A stretch of 64,000 nt of DNA, from NCBI GenBank assembly GCA_016125285.1, contig WGMA01000024.1, positions 1 through 64,000 of the forward strand, in the 5' to 3' direction. Of this stretch, positions 32,102 to 41,560 are shown in pieces. The notes under the pieces are model-generated. The model was not told the origin of the DNA. It was given only the letters and a program-made list of their open reading frames with translations, and did not search any database. The DNA comes from Phycisphaera sp. GTDB lineage: Bacteria > Planctomycetota > Phycisphaerae > Phycisphaerales > Zrk34. Both the position numbers and the translations under genes were made by a program. The number at the start of each line of letters is the position of its first letter. The first letter of the stretch is position 1.

Positions 32102-32776
32102 ATGCACTCATCAAACGCCACGACATCCCGTCCGCTCACCGTCGCGCTGCTCGCCGCCGCGATGCTCGGCCCGATACTCGCCGGCTGCGAAGCCCCCGCG
32201 TTCATCCTCTCGAACGTCACGCCGCAGGAGGAGTCCGCGGTCTACAAGCCGCAGGACGTCAAGACCGTCATCTTCGTCGACGACCCGCGCCGCAAGCTGC
32301 CCAACGTCCAGATGAACGGCGTGCTGGCCAACCACATCGGCCACGAGCTGAAGCGCAAGGAGATCATCGCCGACATCGTCCCGCCCAACGTCGTCGACAA
32401 CCTCCGCATGAACGCCAAGGACTTCAACACCTGGGCGATCGATAAGGTCGGCCGACAGGTCGACGCCAAGCAGGTCATCTACATCCTCGTCGAGGAGTTC
32501 GACCTCGGCGAAGACACGAAGGACGTGACGTACCGCCCGCAGATGTCGGTGCGCGTCAAGGTCGTCGACGTCGACTCCGGCCGACGCATGTTCCCCGAGA
32601 AGGACGAGCTGGGGTACCAGTACGTGCGCAAGCTGTTCTACAAGCCGACCGATACCGAATCGCGCTCCGCGGACCAGATGTGGACGCGACGCCTGATGGC
32701 GATCGCCGGCGAAGAGATCGCCAAGCTGTTCTACGACCACCCGCCGCGCGGCCCCAGCGGCACGTTCACCGACTGA
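32102..32776 (+). CDS. Lipoprotein, paralog 2
   Basis: A 224-residue protein with lipobox Cys29 (ILAGC) and the same domain layout as the previous gene (TVIFVDDPRRKLPN, ANHIGHELKRKEII, AKQVIYILVEEFDLGE). The pair starts 3 bases apart and is surely co-transcribed. They may form a complex. Function unknown. Confidence 0.75.
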   Translation: MHSSNATTSRPLTVALLAAAMLGPILAGCEAPAFILSNVTPQEESAVYKPQDVKTVIFVDDPRRKLPNVQMNGVLANHIGHELKRKEIIADIVPPNVVDNLRMNAKDFNTWAIDKVGRQVDAKQVIYILVEEFDLGEDTKDVTYRPQMSVRVKVVDVDSGRRMFPEKDELGYQYVRKLFYKPTDTESRSADQMWTRRLMAIAGEEIAKLFYDHPPRGPSGTFTD

Positions 32777-33377
32777 TCGTCACGCCCCACGCGCAACGCC
32801 TCGACCGCCGCGCCCCGACGCGCGCATGCGCCGGAACATATCCATCCAATCACCTACAATATTGCGTTGATCGCTAGATAAACGCCGAAGCCAGCGATAC
32901 GATCTACTGATCGGCAGGTGTGCATTTGCGAAGCCTGTCGTCCGCAGCGCGCGAGCCTTCGTGCGAGGCTCGCTGGGGCACTTCGTCGTAACCGGGGCCG
33001 AGAATCCTGCGTAGGAGTTGTGCGATTTCACACGCGTGTGTTGTGGTGCGCGCGACGAGGGCGCGCGATCGCGTCCGCCCTCTCACGTCATGTCCCGCGC
33101 CGACACGCCCCGTCGCTCGATCGCCCGTTGCCGGAGAAACGCCGTTGACCCTCTCGTCTGTACGTCCGTCGCGTCACGCGTGTGATCGATCGCACGACCG
33201 GGCCCGCGCCCGACGCCCGCGCGAAGTCCCGGTAAGAGGGCTCAACAAAAATTGCCTTAAGTCGCGATTTACATGCCTGATTCAGCTTGTTCGCAAGTCT
33301 ATAGTTTGTGACGTTACGGGTCCATCTTCCTCCCCCACCAAGCGCTTCCTCAGCGCGTCCTCACCGGAGATCAATCT
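32777..33377. other. 600-base intergenic region before the surface metalloprotease gene
   Basis: No gene seen. A good -10-like TACAAT at 32853-32858 and a TATAGT near 33299 could start plus-strand transcripts toward 33378, giving a long leader. The middle is GC-rich and without strong hairpins. Confidence 0.4.
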
Positions 33378-35687
33378 ATGAATGAGTACTGCCGGAACAT
33401 CGTCAGCCGAGTGCTGTGGCTGTCCAGGTCGGCGCGTCGTCACGCGGCGGGCGCGTCGCCGCAGCGTCCGACCGAGCCGCTGTTCGAGACGCTCGAGTCA
33501 CGCGTGCTGCTGTCCGCGGTGATGAGCGACCTCGACGCCGAGCTGCACGCGCTGCCCGTCGTCGACGAGTCCCGCGTCGTCGAGACCGGCACGCTCGACG
33601 CGGCAACGGCTGGCGTCACTCCGGAAGGGCTGCTGTCCACCGTGCCGCTCAGCGAGACGTTCACGCTCCACTCCAACCCCGGCGCGAGCAAGGTGATCTA
33701 CCTCGACTTCGACGGGCACATCACCTCCGGCACGATCTGGAACTCGAACTTCAACGGCGGCGCCGACATCGTCACGCCCGCGTACGACATCGACGGCGAC
33801 CCGTCGACGTTCACCAACACCGAGCTTCAGCGCATCCAGTACATCTGGCAGCGCGTCGCCGAGGACTACATCCCGTTCGACGTGGACGTCACCACCCAGG
33901 ACCCCGGCTCCGCGGCGCTGATCAACAGCGGCGGCGGCGACACCGACTGGGGCGTACGCGTCGCCATCGGCGGCAGCAGCTACGACTGGTACGGCGCGGG
34001 CGCCGGCGGCGTGGCCTACGTCGGCTCGTTCAACTGGAACAGCGACTCGCCCTGCTTCGTGTTCGACGATCAGCTCGGCAACGGCGGCGAGAAGTACGTC
34101 GCCGAGGCCGCCAGCCACGAGGCCGGTCACACCCTCGGCCTCAGCCACGACGGCACCTCCACGCAGGGCTACTACGACGGCCAGGGCGCCGGCGAGACCG
34201 CCTGGGCGCCGATCATGGGCGTCGGCTACTACGTCAACCTCACCCAGTTCAGCAAGGGTGAGTACTTCGACGCCAACCAGCACCAGGACGACCTGGCGAT
34301 CATCACCTCGAACAACGGCTTCGGCTACCGCGCAGACGACCACGGCAGCACAACCGGCTCGGCCGACGCCCTGAACATCAGCGGCACGTCGGTGTCCGAT
34401 GGCGGCATCATCGAGCGTAACACCGACTACGACGTGTTCGCGTTCGTCACCGGCGCCGGCGACGTGTCCTTCGACGTCACCCCCGCCCTGCGTGGCGCCA
34501 ACCTCGACATCCTCGCCGAACTGCTCAACAGCGCCGGCACGGTCATCGCCTCGGCGAATCCGACCGGCGTGCTCGCCGCCTCGCTCAGCGCCTCGCTCGC
34601 CGCGGGGTCCTACTTCCTGCGTGTCAGCGGCGTCGGCCAGGGCGACCCGATGGTCGACGGCTACAGCGACTACGCGTCGCTCGGCCAGTACGCGATCAGC
34701 GGCAGCATCGTCGACTCCGGCCCGACCTTCTCGGTCAACGACGTGACCGTCAACGAGGCCGACGGCACGGCGACCTTCACCGTCTCGCTGTCGCAGGCCC
34801 AGGCGGCGACGGTCGGCGTCGACATCGCCACGGCCAACGGCTCGGCCGTCGCCGGCAGCGACTTCACCGCCAAGTCGGCCACGCTCAGCTTCGCGCCCGG
34901 CGTGACGACGAAGACCTTCAGCGTCGCGATCACCGACGACACGGCCGTCGAGAGCACCGAGACGTTCGTCGTCGTGCTGTCCAACGCGACCGGCGGCGTG
35001 ACCATCGCCGACGGCAGCGGCGTCGGCACGATCATCGACAACGACCTGCCGCCGATCACCGCGTCCGTCGCCGACGCCTCGGTCAACGAGCGCGACCTCG
35101 GCAAGGGCAAGCACGGCGGGGCGCAGGTCAGCACGATGACCTTCACCGTCACGCTCAGCCGCCCGGCCGACTCGACCGTGACGATCCACTACGCGACCGC
35201 CGACGGCAGCGCGACCGCGGGCGTCGACTACGTCGCGAAGTCCGGCACGCTGACGATCGCCGCGGGCCAGAGCTCCGGCACGATCAGCGTCGACGTGCTC
35301 GGCGACACCGCCGTCGAGGGCAACGAGACGTTCACCCTGCAGCTGTCCAACGCCAGCGGCGCGACGCTCGTCGACGCGGTCGCGACCGGCACCATCGTCG
35401 ACAACGACACCGGTGGCGGCGGCGGTGGCGGTGGCGGCAAGGGCGGCGGCAAGCCCGGCAGGAAGGCGGCCGTGTTCGCCGACGTGCTGGCCGACGCGGC
35501 GCCCGCCGACACCGGCGCGACCAACGCCCTGCTCGGCCTGGCCACCGCGCTGAACCTCGAGGCCCCGCTGCCGTCGTTCGCCGACCTGTTCGCCCACAGC
35601 GACAGCCACGACCCCGACAGCCACGCCAACAACAACGCCAAGACGCACCCGCTCAGCGGCGTCATCGATCTGCTCGCGAGCGCGTAA
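33378..35687 (+). CDS. Surface zinc metalloprotease with LEPR-XLL motif, PPC and two Calx-beta domains
   Basis: A 769-residue exported protein. N-terminal LESRVLLSA (about residues 38-46) is the planctomycete LEPR-XLL sorting-type motif. The protease domain has the metzincin site His247-Glu248, His251, His257 (HEAGHTLGLSH) and a following MGVGYY Met-turn. A bacterial pre-peptidase C-terminal-like domain (about 340-450) and two Calx-beta domains (about 452-556 and 562-675, each ending in a VxxND strand) follow, then a Gly-rich linker. Likely a secreted or cell-surface protease that degrades proteins outside the cell. Confidence 0.88.
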   Translation: MNEYCRNIVSRVLWLSRSARRHAAGASPQRPTEPLFETLESRVLLSAVMSDLDAELHALPVVDESRVVETGTLDAATAGVTPEGLLSTVPLSETFTLHSNPGASKVIYLDFDGHITSGTIWNSNFNGGADIVTPAYDIDGDPSTFTNTELQRIQYIWQRVAEDYIPFDVDVTTQDPGSAALINSGGGDTDWGVRVAIGGSSYDWYGAGAGGVAYVGSFNWNSDSPCFVFDDQLGNGGEKYVAEAASHEAGHTLGLSHDGTSTQGYYDGQGAGETAWAPIMGVGYYVNLTQFSKGEYFDANQHQDDLAIITSNNGFGYRADDHGSTTGSADALNISGTSVSDGGIIERNTDYDVFAFVTGAGDVSFDVTPALRGANLDILAELLNSAGTVIASANPTGVLAASLSASLAAGSYFLRVSGVGQGDPMVDGYSDYASLGQYAISGSIVDSGPTFSVNDVTVNEADGTATFTVSLSQAQAATVGVDIATANGSAVAGSDFTAKSATLSFAPGVTTKTFSVAITDDTAVESTETFVVVLSNATGGVTIADGSGVGTIIDNDLPPITASVADASVNERDLGKGKHGGAQVSTMTFTVTLSRPADSTVTIHYATADGSATAGVDYVAKSGTLTIAAGQSSGTISVDVLGDTAVEGNETFTLQLSNASGATLVDAVATGTIVDNDTGGGGGGGGGKGGGKPGRKAAVFADVLADAAPADTGATNALLGLATALNLEAPLPSFADLFAHSDSHDPDSHANNNAKTHPLSGVIDLLASA

Positions 35688-35718
35688 TCGTCCACCCACG
35701 ATCACGCCATCACACGTG

Positions 35719-35748
35719 TCACGCCGCGCACCTCGGTGCGCGGCGTGA
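35719..35748. terminator. Strong hairpin after the metalloprotease gene
   Basis: A perfect 13-bp stem (TCACGCCGCGCAC / GTGCGCGGCGTGA) with a CTCG loop, followed by a short T-run on the plus strand. Likely terminator. Confidence 0.75.
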
Positions 35749-35759
35749 TGCATTTAGAG

Positions 35760-35905
35760 GGAATCCTGGAACGCCTCTACCCCAGGCGGGGGAGAGGTTG
35801 GGTGAGGGGGTCGATTCATCGGACGCCGCGATTCGTGCGGGAAACACGCAATGGGTTCGAAGGATTCACCCTCACCCCTGCCCTCTCCCTCAAGGGAGAG
35901 GGGGC
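35760..35905. repeat. Dispersed extragenic repeat region
   Basis: Contains CCCCAGGCGGGGGAGAGG, GGGTGAGGGGGTCG and the hairpin CCCTCTCCCTCAAGGGAGAGGG (35880-35902). Such sequences occur as dispersed REP-like elements in many GC-rich genomes. Only one copy is in this window. Confidence 0.5.
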
Positions 35906-35952
35906 GCCGGGACAGCGAATTGCGCGACGTCACGGCACGCGCGCCGCGCGTG

Positions 35953-37512
35953 TCACACCTCGTGCTGCTGGCCACCCTCGTTGTAGACCACGCGGTACAG
36001 GTCACGGCGGCGGTCGTTCCAGTTCTGCACCGAACCGGACTCGCGGTGGCGGCGCAGCTGCTCGAAGTCGAGGTCGTGGATGATGACCGTCTCGACGTTC
36101 GGGTTGCACTCCGCGGCGACGGCGTCACGGGCGAACTCGGCGTCGGCGGGTGTGAAGATGCCGGACTGGGCGTAGTGGATGTCGGCGTTCTCGACGAACG
36201 GCAGGTTGCCGGTGCAGCCCGAGATCGCCACGTACAGGTGGTTCTCGACGCAGCGCGCCTGCGCGCAGCGGCGCACGCGGAGGTAGCCGTGCCGCGTGTC
36301 GGTGTTGAACGGCACGAAGATGATCTGCGCGCCCTTCTGCGCCGCGATCCGCGTCAGCTCGGGGAACTCGATGTCGTAACAGATCTGGATCGCCACCCGG
36401 CCGCAGTCGGTGTCGAACACCTCCACGGTGTCGCCCGGCGTCACGCCCCACCACTTCTTTTCCGACGGCGTGATGTGGATCTTGTACTGCTTGCCGATCG
36501 ACCCGTCGCGTTTGAACAGGTACGAGACGTTGTAGAGCGTGCCGTTCTCCACGACGAACTGCGAGCCGCCCACGACGTTCAGGTCGTACTTGACGGCCAT
36601 CTCGGTGAACAGGTCGAGGTACTGTGGCGTAAACTTCGCCAGCTCGCGCGCCGCCATGCCCGGCCGCATCGCCTCCACGCACGACAGCAGCTGCGTGGTG
36701 AACAGCTCGGGGAACAGCACGAAGTCGCACTTGTAGTCCGACGCGGTGTCGAGAAAGAACTCGCACTGCCGGGCCCACTCGTCGAAGGTCTTGACCAGGC
36801 GCATCTCGAACTGGACGACGCACACACGGATGGGTTCGACGATGTTGTGGAACCGCCGCCGCGCGCCGGACACGTAGTCGAGGTTCCGCCACTCCAGAAA
36901 AGTCGCGTAGCCGCGCGACGCGTCGTCCGCCGGGAAGTAGTTCGGGATCAGCCCCTGCACCGCGAACCCGTTCGACAGCTGCGCCGTGAGCACCGGGTCG
37001 AACATCGCCTTCTCCATCACACACTCGATGTACTCGCGCGGCCCCATCGCGTCGGCGTGCGCGCCGTACCCGGGGATGCGCCCGCCGATGATGATCCGCG
37101 CCAGATTCCGTTCGCGGCAGAGCTCCTTGCGCGCGTCGTACAGGCGGCGTGACAGCTTCATGCCGCGGAACTCCGGGTCGACCATGATCTCGATGCCGTA
37201 CAGCGTGTCGCCCTGCGGGTTGTGGTTGCGGATGAAGCCGCCGTCGGCCACCGCCTGCCAGTTGTGCCACTCCATCTTCGGGTCGTACTCGAGGATCAGG
37301 CTGCTCGACGACGCGGCGAGCTTGCCGTCGACCTCGACGCCGATCTGCCCCTCGGGAAAGATCGCCAGCTGACTCTCGATGTGGTCGCGCGTCCACGGCT
37401 TCATCCCGGGAAAGCAACGCTCCTGCATCGCCACCAGCGCATCAAAGTCGTCGATCGTCAGATTACGGACGACCGTTTTCCACTCGAATTCCTTCAGGTC
37501 CAACGGTTCCAT
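35953..37512 (-). CDS. GNAT acetyltransferase fused to a carbon-nitrogen hydrolase
   Basis: A 519-residue bifunctional protein. Residues 10-215 are a GNAT N-acetyltransferase ([20 protein letters not shown] acetyl-CoA loop). Residues 228-500 are a nitrilase-superfamily amidohydrolase with catalytic triad Glu269 (FPELF), Lys344 (KQYKIHITP) and Cys378 ([10 protein letters not shown]). Proteins with this exact fusion are widespread (B. subtilis YhcX type); substrate is unknown. Single gene on the minus strand. Confidence 0.93.
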   Translation of the reverse strand: MEPLDLKEFEWKTVVRNLTIDDFDALVAMQERCFPGMKPWTRDHIESQLAIFPEGQIGVEVDGKLAASSSSLILEYDPKMEWHNWQAVADGGFIRNHNPQGDTLYGIEIMVDPEFRGMKLSRRLYDARKELCRERNLARIIIGGRIPGYGAHADAMGPREYIECVMEKAMFDPVLTAQLSNGFAVQGLIPNYFPADDASRGYATFLEWRNLDYVSGARRRFHNIVEPIRVCVVQFEMRLVKTFDEWARQCEFFLDTASDYKCDFVLFPELFTTQLLSCVEAMRPGMAARELAKFTPQYLDLFTEMAVKYDLNVVGGSQFVVENGTLYNVSYLFKRDGSIGKQYKIHITPSEKKWWGVTPGDTVEVFDTDCGRVAIQICYDIEFPELTRIAAQKGAQIIFVPFNTDTRHGYLRVRRCAQARCVENHLYVAISGCTGNLPFVENADIHYAQSGIFTPADAEFARDAVAAECNPNVETVIIHDLDFEQLRRHRESGSVQNWNDRRRDLYRVVYNEGGQQHEV

Positions 37513-37894
37513 CGCTCAAACTCCCTGTTCTCGCGCCGGTGTGGCGCGCGTCTAAAGTCACTAATGATCATACCAGCACGCCGTGGACGCACCCGCGTCG
37601 GCGCGCCGCCGCGCATCGTTGACGCGCGTACGTCGACCTTGCCGCCAGGCGTCTCCCCGCGCTGATTGTGATGGATGGACGACGACCGGTCGTCGCGTTA
37701 GTGACCTCTCCCCACAGCCGCGCCGGCGTGGCCCCGACGCGATTCGATCGGCGAAGGGGGATCGGTGGGGGCCGACCGCACAACTCGGCAACCCGTCCGG
37801 CAACCCCGCTTGCGTGCTCGCGGACGGGTCATCCCGACCGCGCGTCCGGCTCGGCCCGGACGATGTTCCCCGGCAATGGCGCGTTCGGCGACGA
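37513..37894. other. 380-base intergenic region
   Basis: I see no gene, RNA or clear repeat. It is GC-rich, with short six-frame shadows only, and contains the promoter regions of the genes on either side. Confidence 0.5.
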
Positions 37895-38176
37895 TCACGC
37901 GGCGTCGGACGCTTCCTTATCGTGAGCCGCCACGGCCGCCTCGAGGTCTTCGTCGCCGTCGACGCCGATCACCTGCTCGATCATGCTGCGTTGCGACTCG
38001 TAGCCCTTGAGCTTCGTCTCGATCTCGATGATCGCGATCTCGATCTCGTTGAGCCGCTCCGACAGACGCTCCTTGTCTCCCTCGAGGGCGCGGAGCTTGA
38101 GCAGGTCCGCCTCCTCGTCGTGCCGGAGTCGCCGCAGCTTGCCCATGATCACGTCGGTATCGTTCGGTCCACTCAT
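37895..38176 (-). CDS. Small coiled-coil protein
   Basis: A 93-residue, highly charged protein predicted to be one continuous helix (residues 10-70 rich in Leu/Ile/Glu/Lys/Arg heptads). No signal peptide. No family recognised; such proteins often act as structural or scaffold factors. It stands alone, divergent from the glycosyltransferase. Confidence 0.6.
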   Translation of the reverse strand: MSGPNDTDVIMGKLRRLRHDEEADLLKLRALEGDKERLSERLNEIEIAIIEIETKLKGYESQRSMIEQVIGVDGDEDLEAAVAAHDKEASDAA

Positions 38177-38322
38177 TGCCGTGCTCCCATCAGTAAGTTG
38201 GTTCCGAAGTCCTCACCGTCTCAGCGGCACCTGTAGAACGGTCACGTCTACCAATAATTGCTTCTGGCGGGCCGATAGTTACGGATGTCGACACGCCGGT
38301 TCCGCCCGCGGCGGGCTGGGCC

Positions 38323-38328
38323 TACAAT
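38323..38328 (+). promoter_or_regulatory. Candidate -10 box of a leaderless transcript
   Basis: TACAAT ends 9 bases before the ATG of the glycosyltransferase-like gene, with no ribosome site. Confidence 0.4.
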
Positions 38329-38337
38329 TGCCGGATC

Positions 38338-39528
38338 ATGCGATGGTTGCACGTCATTGAGCCCGGTGTGAGCGTGGCGGCGGCGGCGATGGCGGCGGAC
38401 CTGATCGGGTCCGACGCACGCAGCGGCCGCGATGTGGAGCACGTGGTCTGCGCGGTCGGCGCGGCGGCGTGCGACGTCGCCGACGTCGTGGGGCTGCGTG
38501 TCGATCACCGCGTCGCGGCGTCGGCGACGGCGCTGGCGGCGGGCGTGGGTCCGGTGACGGCGTTGACGAGCCGCACGCGGACCGAGCTCGGTCGCGCGAT
38601 CGAATCGATCGGCGACGTGCAGCGCATGCACGCGTGGTCGATCGACGCGGCGCTGCTGATGCGCTGGGGCTGGTGCGACGCGTTGATCAAGCGACGCAAG
38701 CGGCGCGACGTGCCTCAGACCGTCAGCGTGTTCGGCCCCGCGCCGCGGTGCGGGTCGCCGGCGCTGCGACGCCTGCTGCGTCACGACACGCGCGCCCACA
38801 CGACGCTGATCACCGCCGACGAGCACGCGCGCGACTCGTGGCGTGCGGCGACGGCGCAGCAGCGCGGCGACGCGGAGCGCGTGGTGCTGATCGAGCCCGG
38901 CGTCGACACGCGGCGGCTGGTCACCGGCGAGCGCGACTCGTCGCGGATGCGGTGGTCGGTCAACGACGGCCGCAGCGTCGTGGCGGTGCTCTCGGACCCG
39001 CCGCAGCAGACCGACGCGCTGCTGGCGATGCTGTCGGTGGGGATCGCGCGCGAGACGGGCCGAGCGTTTCACATGCTGATCCACCGCGGCGCGGTCGGGC
39101 TGGAACGGGCGGCGCGCGTGGTGAAGGCGGCCGGTCGCGGCGAGCTGATGTCGGTCCGCGACGAGGCGGCCGAGCCGTGGCGGTCGCTGGGCGGGTGCGA
39201 CATGGCGCTGGCGCTGGGCGGCGGGGTGCACCTGGCGTGGGCGTTGGCGGCGGGCGTGCCGGTGGTGGCCCACTACGACGCGGCCGGGACCCTGCTGCGG
39301 CACGAGGACAACGCCCTGATCAGCGACATGGGCACGGCGGCGAACCTGGCGCGGATGATGTGCAGGCTGCACGACGACCCGCAGCTGCGTCAGCGGCTGG
39401 CCGACGCGGGCCGAAACAGCGCCGAGCGGTTCGGGATGGACCGATTTGTCGACCAGATGCACGCGATATCGGGCGGCGCGCCGACGTTTGCGGACGGCGC
39501 GGATCGACGGTCGCTGCGGGCCGGTTAG
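38338..39528 (+). CDS. GT-B fold glycosyltransferase-like protein (GT4 type)
   Basis: A 396-residue protein with a GT-B layout: an N-terminal half ending in a linker (LIEPGVDTRRL, the usual IPNGVD position) and a C-terminal half with MALALGGGVHLAWALAAGVPVVAHYDAAG, the acceptor-like GG..P.. region, then ERFGMDRFVDQM as the C-terminal helix. The catalytic EX7E glutamates are not obvious, so activity is uncertain. It precedes two genes on the same strand. No cluster of sugar genes surrounds it. Confidence 0.6.
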   Translation: MRWLHVIEPGVSVAAAAMAADLIGSDARSGRDVEHVVCAVGAAACDVADVVGLRVDHRVAASATALAAGVGPVTALTSRTRTELGRAIESIGDVQRMHAWSIDAALLMRWGWCDALIKRRKRRDVPQTVSVFGPAPRCGSPALRRLLRHDTRAHTTLITADEHARDSWRAATAQQRGDAERVVLIEPGVDTRRLVTGERDSSRMRWSVNDGRSVVAVLSDPPQQTDALLAMLSVGIARETGRAFHMLIHRGAVGLERAARVVKAAGRGELMSVRDEAAEPWRSLGGCDMALALGGGVHLAWALAAGVPVVAHYDAAGTLLRHEDNALISDMGTAANLARMMCRLHDDPQLRQRLADAGRNSAERFGMDRFVDQMHAISGGAPTFADGADRRSLRAG

Positions 39529-39636
39529 AATGATTGTGGAGCGATTCGTCACGGGGTTCGCAATCCCATGAGTGAAGCGGACTTGACGGTTGGGCGAATC
39601 CGGCCGATACTTCTGCCTTGCGGAGCTGCGTGGCCT

Positions 39637-39942
39637 ATGTCCGTGAAGCTACTGCCAACGATCGACCGCTTGCCCGAGCCGTTGCGGCGCTACCTGGACC
39701 GGCTGGACGATCAGGGCAAGATGCTGATCGTGCTGAAGCGTGAGCTCTATAACGGGGACTGGCGGCCGATGGTCACGGATCTGCACAATCGGCTCGAAGG
39801 GAAACCCTACATCTTCAAGCTCGCAGCGCGGATCGAAGATGACCTCCGCCGGATCGAGCAGATGCGCGAGCTGGAGCAGCATTATCAGGTGGATCTGGCC
39901 AACTACCTCCAACCGTTAAATGAGACGGAGACCGGTTCATGA
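39637..39942 (+). CDS. Small protein of unknown function coupled to the BamB-like gene
   Basis: About 101 residues from ATG 39637 (a longer frame begins at 39568 but has no ribosome site). It is charged and helical with a central LVRELYNGDWRP-like segment (here LKRELYNGDWRP). Its stop overlaps the ATG of the next gene (ATGA), so the two are translationally coupled. Possibly a partner of the beta-propeller lipoprotein. Confidence 0.55.
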   Translation: MSVKLLPTIDRLPEPLRRYLDRLDDQGKMLIVLKRELYNGDWRPMVTDLHNRLEGKPYIFKLAARIEDDLRRIEQMRELEQHYQVDLANYLQPLNETETGS

Positions 39943-41036
39943 ACAGGTTTTACGTGGTTCTGGTGACGGGGTTGATCGCGGTGTTCGGTTTCGGGTGCCA
40001 ACAGCAGAAGGTCGATCCGATGACTCGGCTGTTGATTCCCCAGGAATCGGCACGTGCGCTGGAGTACGGGATCCGCTGGCAGGAGCATCTCGGACTCGAA
40101 AACGGCGCGGCGATCAAGAACGCCGAGGTCCTCGACGACAAGGTCGTGACGCTCGAGTCCGGCAACATCGTCTCCGTGCTCGACGCCGCCACCGGTGACG
40201 TGCGCTGGCGGACGAAGGTCGCCAAGGACATCAGCAACCTGCACGCCCCCGAGCGTACCGGCAAGCGGCTGGTCGTCTGCTCCGAGACTCGCGCCCACGT
40301 CTACAACATCGACTCCGGCAACCTCGAGAACATCTTCAACCTCACGTTCATCTCCTCCACCGCCCCGCTGATCACGCAGAACATGCTGATCAACGGCTCG
40401 CCCAACGGCATCGTCTGGGCGCAGGACCTGGACTACGGACTGAAGCGCTGGGACTACTCGATGCAGTCGGCGATCTCCACCGACCCGATCCTCACCGGCC
40501 CGTCGCTGCTGGTCACCAGCCGACGCGGCGACCTCGCGGCGTTCAACCCCACCAGCGGCGTCATGCTCTGGCGCACCAGCACGTGGAACCGCATCGCCGC
40601 CCAGCCGTTCTCCACCGACCTGATGATCTACGTCGCCTCCGAAGACCAGTCGCTATACGCCTACGAGCGCAGCACCGGACGCCAGCGCTGGCGATACTTC
40701 GCCGAGGACCCGCTCACGTCCAGCCCCACCGCTATCGGCGACCTCGTGTTCGTCAACGTGCCCGGCAAGGGCCTGGTCGCCCTCGACACCATCAACGGCA
40801 ACCTGCGCTGGAACCGCGCCGACCTCGACGGCTACAAGCCGCTGCACATCCGCGGCGAACACCTCTACCTCTTCGGCGAGCACCGCATCCTGATCCTCTC
40901 CCGCACCGACGGCCGCACCGTCAGCGAGATCAAGACCCCCAAGGTCGACACCGCCTTCATCGACAACCCCAAGGACGGCAACCTCTACCTGATCAACAGC
41001 CGCTCCGGGCAGATCATGAAGCTCACGCCGCGGTAA
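39939..41036 (+). CDS. PQQ-like beta-propeller lipoprotein (BamB-like)
   Basis: A 365-residue protein with lipobox Cys20 (FGFGC) and repeated propeller blades with W-x-x-x motifs (DVRWRTKVAK, GVMLWRTS, RQRWRYFAED, NLRWNRADLDG), typical of BamB and PQQ-type propellers. BamB helps the BAM complex insert outer-membrane proteins; here the assignment is by fold only. The gene follows the small coupled ORF and ends before a clear terminator. Confidence 0.8.
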   Translation: MNRFYVVLVTGLIAVFGFGCQQQKVDPMTRLLIPQESARALEYGIRWQEHLGLENGAAIKNAEVLDDKVVTLESGNIVSVLDAATGDVRWRTKVAKDISNLHAPERTGKRLVVCSETRAHVYNIDSGNLENIFNLTFISSTAPLITQNMLINGSPNGIVWAQDLDYGLKRWDYSMQSAISTDPILTGPSLLVTSRRGDLAAFNPTSGVMLWRTSTWNRIAAQPFSTDLMIYVASEDQSLYAYERSTGRQRWRYFAEDPLTSSPTAIGDLVFVNVPGKGLVALDTINGNLRWNRADLDGYKPLHIRGEHLYLFGEHRILILSRTDGRTVSEIKTPKVDTAFIDNPKDGNLYLINSRSGQIMKLTPR

Positions 41037-41037
41037 A

Positions 41038-41067
41038 GTCGGAAGTGGGACCGCGGAACGCGGACCT
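41038..41067. repeat. Single arm of the GGAACGC heptamer family outside the tRNA island
   Basis: GGAAGTGGGACCGCGGAACG heptamers directly after the BamB-like stop; the matching inverse arm is absent. It shows that this repeat family is spread beyond the RNA island. Confidence 0.55.
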
Positions 41068-41085
41068 CAATTGACAACACCACAC

Positions 41086-41122
41086 AACCGGCCGGCGCGA
41101 CGCGTCGGCCGGTTTTCGTTTT
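41086..41122 (+). terminator. Terminator after the BamB-like gene
   Basis: AACCGGCCG/CGGCCGGTT stem followed by TTTTCGTTTT on the plus strand. Confidence 0.85.
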
Positions 41123-41560
41123 GCGCAACGCCGACCCGCCCGCGTGTCGCGCACCAGAATCGGCGCACGACACGGCGCACACAACGGCGCACGGATCGGC
41201 GCGACGAAATCTCGGGCAACGCCGCGGCGCGCGATCGCGCCTCCCGCGACCGCCCCGCCGAGACTCTCCGAGCGGTTCTTACGACGCGCCACCGGGCTAT
41301 TTCGCGAAAACCTGCTGATATATCACGATTTAGACCGGTGCGCCCGACGTGCAAAACCGGGACGCCGACGGGGCGCACAGGGGCGCAAACGGGGCGCGAA
41401 GCGGACATTTTCCGGCAGAATACGCATCGAAACGGGCCCAAAAGGGCGACGCAAAACCGGCATCGCGCCGGGCCGCGCGCACGGCGTGACCGCCCCAACA
41501 CCGCCCGCGCACGCGCGGCTATCATGGTCACGCCAACCTCACCCATCGAAAGGGCACTCG
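41123..41560. other. Non-coding GC-rich stretch before the BNR-repeat gene
   Basis: The frame of the next gene stays open through it, but there is no ribosome site and the composition is low-complexity, including a run of CGGCGCAC units spaced 12-14 bases apart (about 41161-41205). I see no RNA gene. Confidence 0.45.

Noticed and set aside
41144-41560. N-terminal extension of the BNR-repeat protein from 41144
   Set aside because: The extension is Arg/Pro/Ala low-complexity with no ribosome site, while ATG 41561 has one and is followed by a signal peptide.
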